A model generated the notes under the pieces. That model was not told the DNA's origin, did not search any database, and was given only the letters and a program-made list of their open reading frames with translations. A program made the translations under genes and the position numbers. From contig SHUM01000018.1 of NCBI GenBank assembly GCA_009691245.1, forward strand, positions 1 through 58,137: DNA of 58,137 nucleotides, written 5' to 3'. The DNA is from Acidobacteriota bacterium. GTDB lineage: Bacteria; Acidobacteriota; Terriglobia; 2-12-FULL-54-10. This document shows positions 1 through 8,708 of this stretch, piece after piece (position 1 is the stretch's first letter; the number at the start of each line of letters is the position of its first letter).

Positions 1-2005
1 AGCGGGGAGCAACGTCTCCTTCATCGTGGATGCTCCAGACAGCCCAATTGTCAGCTGAGTTAGTCAAAATGAAACCCTTCTCGGCGTAGACCGCAATCTG
101 GCCGCCTCCAAATCCGCCGGTCTTCGGACCACGGATGACGCGCAATGGTTTGGTGTTGCCGTCGGCGTTGCGATCAAAGATCAACAGACCGTTACTTTTT
201 ACGATCAGGAGATTATGAATCGGGTCAATCGCAACGTGGGGAGTCGCCGATCGGATTTGCGTATCCGGTCCGGTTAGAGAACGTTTCGGCGCCACGTCTC
301 CGTTTGCCATCCGGTCAAATACTAAAACTCCATTGGGGCCGCCTGTTCCTTCGCCTCCGCGATTTCCGCCTGATCCGACGGGAAGGAATATCTCGTTATT
401 GGCAGGGTCCGCAGTCACTGTACTGAGAGCGGTGTAGCCCATTCCCAGGATTCTTGTCTTCGGACCTTGAATGATGCGAATGGGTGGTTCTTCTCCGTTG
501 GAGCTTCCCTTAAATGTCAGGATGGTCTGCACCAGAGGGCTGTTCACAACAATTTCATCGTGAATGGGATCATAGGAAAACCCATGCATGGTCCGGCTGA
601 GCAGCGTCTTATGACCTTCGAGCGTTCTAACGGGAGGCTCATTCTCCTTCGCCATCCTGGCGAAGACCGCAATCTGCGGGTGGGTAACTCAATTCGGCAC
701 CCAGATCTGATCTCGCGCCGCATCGTACGCCAGCGCCTCCACCTTGCCGAACTTCAGCGATACTTTGTTCGCAGGCGCGCTGCGAATGGTGCGGATCGGC
801 GCCACGTTTCCGTTTGCCGTCAGCGGGAATGCGGAAGCCGAGGAGTTGCCGAAGCTGGAGACCCAGAGTTCCTTATTCCTGGTATCGACCGCGACGCCCG
901 AAGGATTCGCCAGACGAGTCTTGTTGCCCTAGATGACTCGGATGGGCGCCACGTCCCCCTGCGACTTGGAATCGAATACCACTACGGACTGGCCCATATC
1001 ATTGGCGATGTAAAGATTTCCAGAATCTGGATCAATCGCCATCTGCGCGGGCCAGTTTAACTGTGTCCTGGGCCCTTGGATGACACGCAGCGGCGCGGTG
1101 TCACCGTCTGTGTTGATCGGGTAAACGGAGATCGAAGGGTCTTCAAATTTGCCGGTGCCAGCGGTCTTATAGTCGCTGACATGTCCCCAGTTGATGACGA
1201 ACATCAAACTGTTCTTCACATCCAGCGCAATGCCATGGATGTCCGATAACCGAGTGCTTTGTCCCTGAAGACTGCGCAGCGGTTTTGCCTCGTTCGAGGC
1301 GCCTTTGCGATACACCGCCACTTCAGGTGGATACTGAACTCCCACGAAAAGCTCTTGCTTTTCTTCATCCACTGCCAAGGCAAAACCGCGATGAGGAGTC
1401 GTAAGGCTGCGGGCGGGCTTGACGTCTCCCTTGGCATCCCGAGGGAACACCACGAACTTGTCTCCGGTGTCGGTCTCCACTGAATAGATTTCCCCATTTA
1501 GGGGATCGACATAAATGCCATTGTTGAACTGGATTTCGGTCTCCGGTCCCTGAATCACACGTTTCGGTTCCGTGAGTCGAGCGCCGGACGGGGTATTGTC
1601 CGTCCTGCTAAATACACGGATGCTCCACGTGTTCTGGTCCATCAGCACGATTTCGTTGAACTGAGTGTTTACAGCAATTCCGCTATAGATGGGGTCGAGG
1701 TCCCGAATCTGACGAGTTGGGGGGCGAGTGATCTCGCGTGTCTCGCCGCCCTCTTCTGCTGCGGCATAAACCGTACTGTCGTAGATCGAGGAAAACAGAC
1801 TCTCGTCCGGCGCTGCAGAGACGGGACGATAAGTGGCCTCAGGCCATTGGCAAATTCCCCCGTAATTGGAAAGCTGCCGGTCCGACACCAATTGGGGTGA
1901 TCCCGTATGTCGCTTCACGCTGGACAAGTAGAGGATGCCTGTGGCGACGGCTAGCAGCCCCGCAAAGATCACCATCCCACTTATGCTCTTCCTTACGCGC
2001 ATCAT
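1..2005 (-). CDS. Secreted beta-propeller-like repeat protein, partial, with in-frame TAG and TGA (candidate selenoprotein paralogue 1)
   Basis: The minus frame starting at 2005 (ATG) or 2002 (ATG, better spaced from AAGGAG) stays open to the window edge apart from TAG at 929-931 (codon 359) and TGA at 689-691 (codon 439). I translated across both; no frameshift is needed. Residues 9-29 form a signal/anchor segment, so the product is exported. The rest is a series of roughly 45-residue units with the recurring pattern GDVAPxRVIQGPxTQL, like NHL/SMP-30-type propeller blades. It is homologous along its length to the protein at 39405-41654, sharing a CQ(W/F) site (C52 here), SEPKRVI-like and LNWP blocks and the TGA position. 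The TAG replaces the Gln of a VIQG repeat motif (CAG to TAG is one transition), which suggests a recent nonsense mutation or a consensus error. The 3' end lies outside the window. Function is unknown. Confidence 0.7.
646..691 (-). promoter_or_regulatory. In-frame TGA followed by SECIS-like hairpin (paralogue 1)
   Basis: TGA is at 691-689 on the minus strand. After 23 nt comes CTTCGCCAGGATGGCGAAG (665-647): an 8-bp perfect stem with loop GGA. The apical loop begins 32 nt after the TGA and starts with G, as the published bacterial SECIS model asks (loop 16-37 nt from UGA, G in the first two loop positions). The next codon is GTT, so downstream translation cannot simply restart at the codon after the stop. 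The 34 nt at 646-679 match 40797-40830 with one mismatch. Confidence 0.55.
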
Positions 2006-2224
2006 TCTCCTTTTGGGAAGTGCTTCGTCCCAATATTTACCAATAGACGAACCTTAACATCATCCATTTTATTGGCGGAGTGGTGATGCCTTTGCAAACG
2101 ATCATCGCGCATGGAAAGCGTTGCCCGGCCAGTTCGGATGATCGTCCGAAACGCTTCCCATAATCTTGCATTCAATTTCAATGATCGTTCCAAGCCGTAC
2201 TGAATTACGGCGGCACCGAGCGAA

Positions 2225-5200
2225 TCAGAAAATCAGTTTGAGCCCAAACTGCATTTGCCGTGGACGCGTCACCTGCGTGTTGATGCGACCGGCCTCGGCG
2301 ATGTATGCGCCCGTCAACGGGTTCAGCGCGCCGGTGGCGGGCAGCCCGAGATTGTTGCGATTGAAGATATTGAAGGCATCGGCCTGTAATTTGATTTCAC
2401 TGCCCTCCGACAAACCGAGCGGAACCGACTTGCTCAGGCTGAAATCAAAATTCACCAAGCCCGGCCCGGTGAGAGTGTTGCGGCCCAAGTTGCCAAAATA
2501 TCCGCTGCCGACTGCGAATCCAACCGGAACCGGTGGGCGGACAAAGGCGCAAGGATCGTAGTAACGCGTTGGGGTGCCCAGTGCTTGGCCAGCCGCGATG
2601 GCTCCAGCCCCTGTGCCGCAACCCGCGGTGGTGCCCGCGGTGATGTTCTCCTGATTGCGCCCAGGAGCCAGCTCGGGCCTTTGCAGATTGGCTCCGCGCG
2701 ACTGATCGGGCGCGTTGCGCGAAGTAACTTTTACGGAGAAGGGCGTGCCGCTCTTGGCACGGAAGATTCCTGAAAGTTGCCATCCACCCAATATGTGTGA
2801 AACAAGCCCGGAATCGGCTGACGAAGGAATAGCCCAAATGCCATTGACCGCAATATTTTGTCCCACATGCAACGCGGACAAGCCGCGATCCGCCTTGGTG
2901 AGATATGCCTGCGACGCCGACCCCTCGTTGTAGTCGGTATTGGCCACTCCCGTCGTCGAGTCATCAACGGACTTCGACCAGGTGTAGGAAGTTTGCAACT
3001 GGAAGCCGCTGCTCATGCGCTTTTTCACTTCTACCTGTAGTCCGTTGTAGAACGACTGCGCGTCCGAGTAGCGCGTCTGGCCCACGCCAGCCCTCGGATT
3101 CACTCGTGGCGTTCCCGCCACCACCAACGGGCGCCCGGAAGCGTCCAGCACATAAGGGGAATTGTTGACATCCGTGTTGCGCCACAGATGAATGCCTCTG
3201 CCGCCCAAGTAGCCAAGTGTAACGGAAAGTGAATTGGAGAATTGCCGTTCCACGGAGAGATTGAACTTCATCTCGTAGGACGGATTCAAGTCCCACTGCG
3301 TGATTTCCAGGAAGGTGATCTCGCCGCCGAAATTGGGACTGAGCAGCGCGGCGCGATTGGCGGCCAAGTCCGCCTCCACCGAAGCAAGATTCCCGAGGAT
3401 CGCGCTGGTGGTGGCGAAGTACGGCTGATTCTTCGCGCCCTGGACCACATAGTGCGCGCTCAACAACTGCATAAAGAAGAGGCCGAATCCGCCGCGCACA
3501 GCGGTCATGCCATCGCCCTTGGGGTCCCAGGCAAATCCCACGCGCGGGGAGATATTGCGTTTCGATGGGTTGTTGAATAAGCCGATATCGGTTTGGAATG
3601 CGGTAGCCGTCGTCCAATCATTCACTGTGGACTCACGGCCGTGGCGTTCATCCGGGCCGGTCGAAGGATCGTAACGCACACCCAGATTCAGCGTGAAATG
3701 GGGACGAATCTTCCAGTCATCCTGGAGGAACACACCGTAAAGATACTGGAGATAGGTGCGCGCATTGTCGAGCCCCGGCGCCGCCGCTGAAAAGGTCAGC
3801 GGGCGCGCATCGGTCAGGAATAGCTCGGCGCTGGACCAACCCATCGATCCATTCAAGCCGGCCGACCCGCCGCGGCGCGACGATTCAACGCGATCAATCT
3901 GCACGCCAAATTTCATCGCGTGCGCCCCGCGAATATACTGGGCGCGCTCATCGAGGGTGAACAGCGTCTGCGCGTGCCGGATTACGTTCTGTGTGTTGAT
4001 GCCGATGGAAGTTACACCGGTGTAGCCCACGCTGAAAAGATATCCGGGCAGCAGCTTGTTCAGGCTCACAGGGTAATCCACCAGCGCAATCTCATCGGAG
4101 CCGAGCAGGGTGCGGTTGGCCGCCAGTCGCGTGGAGAGCAGGAACGTCGGCGAAATGATGTAGTCATGCCCCAACGTCGCATAGCGTGTGTTCATCTCCG
4201 TTTCCGTATTGGTAATGGGGAGCGGGTCCGGACTCGTAATGTCTCCGTTATCCAGCGTGAACCGCAAGAAAAGCGACTGCTTATCATTGAACGCATGATC
4301 CAGCCGCCCGACTACATAGTGCTCATTGATCGGGTTGGGCGAGGAAAAGAAATGCACACCGGCTCCGCTATTCGCTCGCGGCCAGATGTCCAGGTAGGGA
4401 CGCACGGAGGCGGCCACGTTCACCTGCCGCCGTCCGCCGGGCGCATTGGTGTCCGGGACCAGCCCCAGGCGTAAGGCATCATCCGGCACCAGCGGCGATT
4501 GCGTGGCGCCGGAGCGCCGGATGATGCTTTCATAGTTGGCGAAGAAAAAAGTGCGGTCCTGGCGTATCGGGCCGCCAATGGCACCGCCATACTGGTTCCA
4601 TTTGAGAGCGGCCTTATCAGGAATGTCATTCATCGCGCGGGCATTCACCGCGCTGTTGCGGATGCTGTGGAACAGCGTGCCGTGAATCGTGTTGGTGCCG
4701 GATTTGGTGACCATGTTGATCACGCCGCCGCTCGAGCCGCCCACCTCCGCCGAATAGTTGCTGGTGAGCACCTGAAATTCGCGCACCGCATCCACCCCCA
4801 GCATCACGCCAGCAGCGCCGCCGGGCGTGCCGAAGAACGACGGGCTATGAATATTGGTTCCGTCTAGCAACCATGCGGTCTGATCGACACGGGAGCCGCC
4901 CATGGAGATGCGCGCGCCGGTACCCTTGGACATCGCGTTGTCGCCCGTCAGCACGTCGGTAACGCCCGTCTGGACCAGCGGTAGCTGGCTGAAGTCGCGT
5001 CCGTTGAGAGGAAGCTGTTGGATGCGCGTCTCATCCACCACGCCGGATACCGTTCCGGAAGAGGTGTTCACCAGCGGCGCTTCGCCTGTGACTGTCACTT
5101 GCTCGCTCACCGCGCCCACCCGCATGGCGAGGTGGAGCGTGACCTGCTGGCTCAGGGCCAGAGTAACTCCCTGCCGCACCAGCGTTCCAAAACCAGTCAT

Positions 5201-5452
5201 GGAACTGGAGATATCATAACTGCCGGGAGGAAGCTGGGTAATGACGTAGCGACCGACGGCGTCAGTACTGACGGTGCGGTGCGCGCCTGTCGCCGTGTTG
5301 GATGCGGCCACCTGTGCCCCGGGCAATACCGCGCCGCTCTCATCGCTGACAGTTCCGGAGATGGTCCCCGTGGTGGATTGCGTCCAACCGTGTACCGTTC
5401 CAGCAAGAAGCGTAATGATCAACAGTAGTCCGCTCATAAGGTTTTTTTTCAT
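2225..5452 (-). CDS. TonB-dependent receptor with carboxypeptidase-regulatory-like N-terminal domain (Oar-like)
   Basis: Outer-membrane receptor of 1075 aa. A signal peptide covers about residues 1-25, followed by a carboxypeptidase-regulatory-like beta-sandwich at roughly 28-105 (start TGTISGTVSDESG), a plug domain at about 120-230, and a long beta-barrel ending in the LIF terminus expected for barrel insertion. Such very large receptors with this N-terminal domain are typical of Acidobacteriota; the ligand cannot be read from sequence. It is the last gene of the promoter-distal copy of a duplicated four-gene module, 213 nt after the ankyrin gene at 5666-7339, and is similar in domain order and length to the receptor at 11301-14501. 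It most likely imports or binds a large substrate for the exported proteins encoded with it; that is inference from context. Confidence 0.9.
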   Translation of the reverse strand: MKKNLMSGLLLIITLLAGTVHGWTQSTTGTISGTVSDESGAVLPGAQVAASNTATGAHRTVSTDAVGRYVITQLPPGSYDISSSMTGFGTLVRQGVTLALSQQVTLHLAMRVGAVSEQVTVTGEAPLVNTSSGTVSGVVDETRIQQLPLNGRDFSQLPLVQTGVTDVLTGDNAMSKGTGARISMGGSRVDQTAWLLDGTNIHSPSFFGTPGGAAGVMLGVDAVREFQVLTSNYSAEVGGSSGGVINMVTKSGTNTIHGTLFHSIRNSAVNARAMNDIPDKAALKWNQYGGAIGGPIRQDRTFFFANYESIIRRSGATQSPLVPDDALRLGLVPDTNAPGGRRQVNVAASVRPYLDIWPRANSGAGVHFFSSPNPINEHYVVGRLDHAFNDKQSLFLRFTLDNGDITSPDPLPITNTETEMNTRYATLGHDYIISPTFLLSTRLAANRTLLGSDEIALVDYPVSLNKLLPGYLFSVGYTGVTSIGINTQNVIRHAQTLFTLDERAQYIRGAHAMKFGVQIDRVESSRRGGSAGLNGSMGWSSAELFLTDARPLTFSAAAPGLDNARTYLQYLYGVFLQDDWKIRPHFTLNLGVRYDPSTGPDERHGRESTVNDWTTATAFQTDIGLFNNPSKRNISPRVGFAWDPKGDGMTAVRGGFGLFFMQLLSAHYVVQGAKNQPYFATTSAILGNLASVEADLAANRAALLSPNFGGEITFLEITQWDLNPSYEMKFNLSVERQFSNSLSVTLGYLGGRGIHLWRNTDVNNSPYVLDASGRPLVVAGTPRVNPRAGVGQTRYSDAQSFYNGLQVEVKKRMSSGFQLQTSYTWSKSVDDSTTGVANTDYNEGSASQAYLTKADRGLSALHVGQNIAVNGIWAIPSSADSGLVSHILGGWQLSGIFRAKSGTPFSVKVTSRNAPDQSRGANLQRPELAPGRNQENITAGTTAGCGTGAGAIAAGQALGTPTRYYDPCAFVRPPVPVGFAVGSGYFGNLGRNTLTGPGLVNFDFSLSKSVPLGLSEGSEIKLQADAFNIFNRNNLGLPATGALNPLTGAYIAEAGRINTQVTRPRQMQFGLKLIF

Positions 5453-5665
5453 TACTCACCCTTCCTTCCAATGATGGATATACAGAACTGTACACCCGCA
5501 GGCAAAATGGATACCCGCAAATGCCGGATACGCAGGGAGCCTACCCCGACCTACTTACAAATATTCTTCGACCCAGTTTAGATGACTGACTTGTCCACCA
5601 ACGTGCCCGATGACATCACCCGCTCGCCACCGCGGCGGATCATCCTTACTAACTACCAGCCAGGC

Positions 5666-7339
5666 TTACTGACTACCAGTCGGGTAGCGGCTTGGCGCGG
5701 AGACTTTGGTCGCGCCCACCTTGTCCGCTTCGCCGGCCAGGGGAGCCGCGCCCAAGCTTAACAGCAGCTCCGCCGCCGACTTATGCGGGATGGGCTGCTG
5801 GCGAAAGCGCTTATCAAAGGGATCGACCAGGCGCGCCGGATCGCCCAACGCGATGCTCAGCGGCGTCTGCCCATATTTGTCCTTGGCGTTGATGTCGGCC
5901 CCATGCTTCAAGAGCAACTCGATGATGTCGTTTGCACCCACATGCGCCGCGCCGTGCAACGCCGTGCGATTCCCGGCCGCCGTCGCCTTCACATCATTGC
6001 CCAGCTCAATGGCCAGCAGCACTGCTTCCTTCGCTCCCGGTTGCTTGTTCAACGGACGATCACGCAATTGACCGACTCCCGCTGCGGCCATCAGCGGAGA
6101 TGTTCCTTCTTCCGTGCCCAGCCGGGGATTGGCTCCCGCGGTAAGCAGTAAGCGCATCATGCCCACATCGCCCGCGGCAGCGGCAAGGAAAAATGGAGTG
6201 GCGCCCACCTGACGAATCTGCGGCAGGGCGATGCCGCCGCCATGCGCGAAGGGGGGGAAATCCCAAGGAGAAGTTCCACGCGCGATGCGGGCATTTATAT
6301 CCGCGCCTTTGGAGATCAAAACCTTCGCCAGTCCCGGCATGTTCGGATGAAACCACATGCGATCCGTGGGCGCCTGAATCTTTGCGGCGGTAATTCCAGC
6401 CAACCCTTCCTGCACCGCCCAATGCAGCGCGGTGATGCCATTGCCGTCCGGTGCCTTGACGTCGGCCCCGTTCTCAACGAACAGGATGGCTAACTCCTCA
6501 TGCCCGCTGGCCGCCGCCACCAGCAGCGCGGGGCCATCTGGGCCAGCGTAATTAACATTCGCGCCCGCTTGCAGCAGCCGCCTTGCCGAGTCCAGGTCGC
6601 CCGAACGCGCCGCGAACAGCAGCGCCGTATATCCGCCGCGCGAACTGGCCGGATCGTGATGAGTGCGGCTGCGGTCGTGGGTATCGGGCTTTCCAGTAAC
6701 GTGATCCCGCAAACCATAATCGAGAAATGAAAGTGGCGTGAAGGCGTCAGGCACTTTCGTTACCGCATTCACGTTGGCGCCTGCTTGAATGAGCATCGCT
6801 ACGATTTCCGTATGCTGTTGAGAGGCCGCCCACATGAGCGCCGTCTGCCCGCGCCGCGTGGCGGCGTTGACCGTCGCGCCAATTTCCAACATCTGCTTCA
6901 CAGCCAAGGTCACTCCGGTACGCGCGCAAGTCATCAGCGGAGTTTCATCCGTCCACTGCGACGCGTTCGGATTGGCGCCAGCTCGGAGCAGCGCACCCGC
7001 AATCGCCGCATTGGAGTTGGTGCAAGCCAGCGACAGCGGCGTCACGCCATATTCATTCGCGGCGTCCACCGCAGCGTTTGCCTTGAGCAGCAAGGCGACC
7101 GCCGCATCGAGATTCAGATGAGCGGCCCATGCGAGCGCCGTGCCGCCGTCCGGCTCCGGCTGATTCACATCAATCGGTTGGCTGAGTGCGCTCTGTACTT
7201 GCGCGATGTTTCGGCTCTTCACCGCTTTGATCAATTCCAGGTGTTCATCGGCGGCGACAAGCGACCGGCTTCCCATCAGGCAGAGTGCAAACGCAGCGGC
7301 GCCAATCGGCGTGAGGAGTATGGGAGTTCGCTGATTCAT
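5666..7339 (-). CDS. Exported ankyrin-repeat protein
   Basis: The 557-aa product begins with a signal peptide (start MNQRTPILLTP, cleavage after about residue 30), then about ten ankyrin repeats built on units like GxTALxWAAxxGH and LLxAGANVNA spread through the whole protein, ending in a short Pro/Ser-rich tail. The ATG at 7339 was chosen over an upstream codon at 7384 because it starts the signal peptide, has GAAGG about 9 nt upstream, and avoids overlap with the DUF1552 gene ending at 7365. It lies 25 nt downstream of that gene, so the two are probably cotranscribed. Ankyrin repeats are protein-binding scaffolds; here it would act in the periplasm. The partner is unknown, but the same neighbour set recurs at 14621-20152, suggesting it binds a module partner. 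Confidence 0.85.
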   Translation of the reverse strand: MNQRTPILLTPIGAAAFALCLMGSRSLVAADEHLELIKAVKSRNIAQVQSALSQPIDVNQPEPDGGTALAWAAHLNLDAAVALLLKANAAVDAANEYGVTPLSLACTNSNAAIAGALLRAGANPNASQWTDETPLMTCARTGVTLAVKQMLEIGATVNAATRRGQTALMWAASQQHTEIVAMLIQAGANVNAVTKVPDAFTPLSFLDYGLRDHVTGKPDTHDRSRTHHDPASSRGGYTALLFAARSGDLDSARRLLQAGANVNYAGPDGPALLVAAASGHEELAILFVENGADVKAPDGNGITALHWAVQEGLAGITAAKIQAPTDRMWFHPNMPGLAKVLISKGADINARIARGTSPWDFPPFAHGGGIALPQIRQVGATPFFLAAAAGDVGMMRLLLTAGANPRLGTEEGTSPLMAAAGVGQLRDRPLNKQPGAKEAVLLAIELGNDVKATAAGNRTALHGAAHVGANDIIELLLKHGADINAKDKYGQTPLSIALGDPARLVDPFDKRFRQQPIPHKSAAELLLSLGAAPLAGEADKVGATKVSAPSRYPTGSQ

Positions 7340-7364
7340 AATCGTAACCTTCTCAATGGATTCC

Positions 7365-8708
7365 TTAAGCCAAACTGAGCCCATCGACCTGGCCGGTGGA
7401 ATCGCCCAGCTTATCTACGCGGACGCCAGCGATATCGAGCAATGTGACGTGCAGATTAGTCATTGGCGTGTTGGGCGTGAATTCCAGATGGCGACCGCCC
7501 ATTTTCTTTCCGCCTCCGCCCGCGACCAGCAACGGCAGGTCCGTCGCCTTGTGCAGATTCCCATCGCTCAAGCCGCTGCCATACAGAATCGCCGAGTGAT
7601 CGAGCAGAGAGCCATCGCCATCTGGGGTCGCGCGGAGTTTTTCGAGGTAGTAGGCCAATAGTTGAGACTGGAACAGGTCAATCTGCGCGACTTTTCCAAT
7701 CAAATTCGGGTCACCCTGATGATGCGACAAAGCATGATGCCCTTCGGCGATGCCAATCTCGCGATAGGCGCGCTCGCTCTTTTCGTGCGCCATGATGAGG
7801 CTAATGACGCGTGTCATGTCCGTCTGGAAAGCGAGTACCTGAAGATCGAACATCAGCCGCGCATGATCGTCATAGGTTCCGGGTATTCCCGTGGGACGGG
7901 CCACTACGGGAAGCTGCTTCGTCGAAGCCTGCTCCTCGGCGCGCTGAATACGGCGCTCGACATCGCGGATGCCGTCCAGATACTCGGAGAGTTTGACGCG
8001 ATCGGACTGCGGAACGCGGTTCATCATGCGCGAGATGTCGCCCGCAACATAATCGAGCAGGCTGCGATTCTGGCGAATGCGGGCCAGCCGCTCGGCGGGA
8101 TCGGTCGAATCGCCTTCGCCGAACATCCGCTCAAAGACGGCGCGGGGATTGCTCTCCATTGGCAACGGCTGCGTGGCGCTGCGCCAGGAAATGGTGTTCG
8201 AGTAAGCGTCATTCACCGGCGTGTCGCCGCCACCAAGCAGGCCCACGGTGTCGAGGGTCAATTCAAGCGAGGCCAACTGTGTCTGTTGCCCCAAATCCTT
8301 CGCGGCCACTTGGTCGGCGGAGACTCCCAACTGCCCATTGCTCCCGCGCAGGCCGGTGAGATACGCGGCGCTGGCCGCGCCGTGATTGCCCATCGGCTCG
8401 CCGGGGCGCACCACCGCCGCCATGTTCGAGAGGTGGCTCACCACCGTCAATCGATCGCGAAAGGGAGCCAGCGGAGCCAGCGTCGGCGGCAGCTCAAATG
8501 CGGTGCCCGCGGCCTTCGGCGTCCATTGATTCATGATGCGTCCATTGGGCACGTAAATCATGTTCAGGCGCACGGGACTCTTCACCACCGTGCCGTCACG
8601 CTCGGCAGCCATAGCCGGCGACATGCTGTCCAGCAGCGGCAGAGCCAGTGTGGCTCCGGCCCCGCGCAGAAACGTCCGGCGTGCGATCGCTTTTTTGAAG
8701 ATCATCAT
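7365..8708 (-). CDS. Tat-exported DUF1552 protein
   Basis: 447 aa. The N-terminus is a twin-arginine signal (ARRTFLRGAG followed by a hydrophobic stretch), so the protein is exported folded. The body matches the DUF1552 family found in Planctomycetota and Acidobacteriota, with features such as VPNGRIMNQW, HALSHHQGD, LLDHSAILYGSG and LPLLVAGGGG that resemble the sulfatase/alkaline-phosphatase-like DUF1501 fold. The enzymatic activity is not established. Its ATG overlaps the stop of the upstream cytochrome gene by four bases (ATGA), a sign of translational coupling and probable complex formation. The paralogue is at 16350-17684. Confidence 0.88.
   Translation of the reverse strand: MMIFKKAIARRTFLRGAGATLALPLLDSMSPAMAAERDGTVVKSPVRLNMIYVPNGRIMNQWTPKAAGTAFELPPTLAPLAPFRDRLTVVSHLSNMAAVVRPGEPMGNHGAASAAYLTGLRGSNGQLGVSADQVAAKDLGQQTQLASLELTLDTVGLLGGGDTPVNDAYSNTISWRSATQPLPMESNPRAVFERMFGEGDSTDPAERLARIRQNRSLLDYVAGDISRMMNRVPQSDRVKLSEYLDGIRDVERRIQRAEEQASTKQLPVVARPTGIPGTYDDHARLMFDLQVLAFQTDMTRVISLIMAHEKSERAYREIGIAEGHHALSHHQGDPNLIGKVAQIDLFQSQLLAYYLEKLRATPDGDGSLLDHSAILYGSGLSDGNLHKATDLPLLVAGGGGKKMGGRHLEFTPNTPMTNLHVTLLDIAGVRVDKLGDSTGQVDGLSLA

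Noticed and set aside
1-928. Treating the left end as a separate gene or non-coding
   Set aside because: The minus frame is the direct continuation of the 929-2005 frame, with homology to 40557-41654.
467-1060. 197-aa plus-strand ORF
   Set aside because: Antisense to the propeller gene; basic low-complexity composition typical of shadows.
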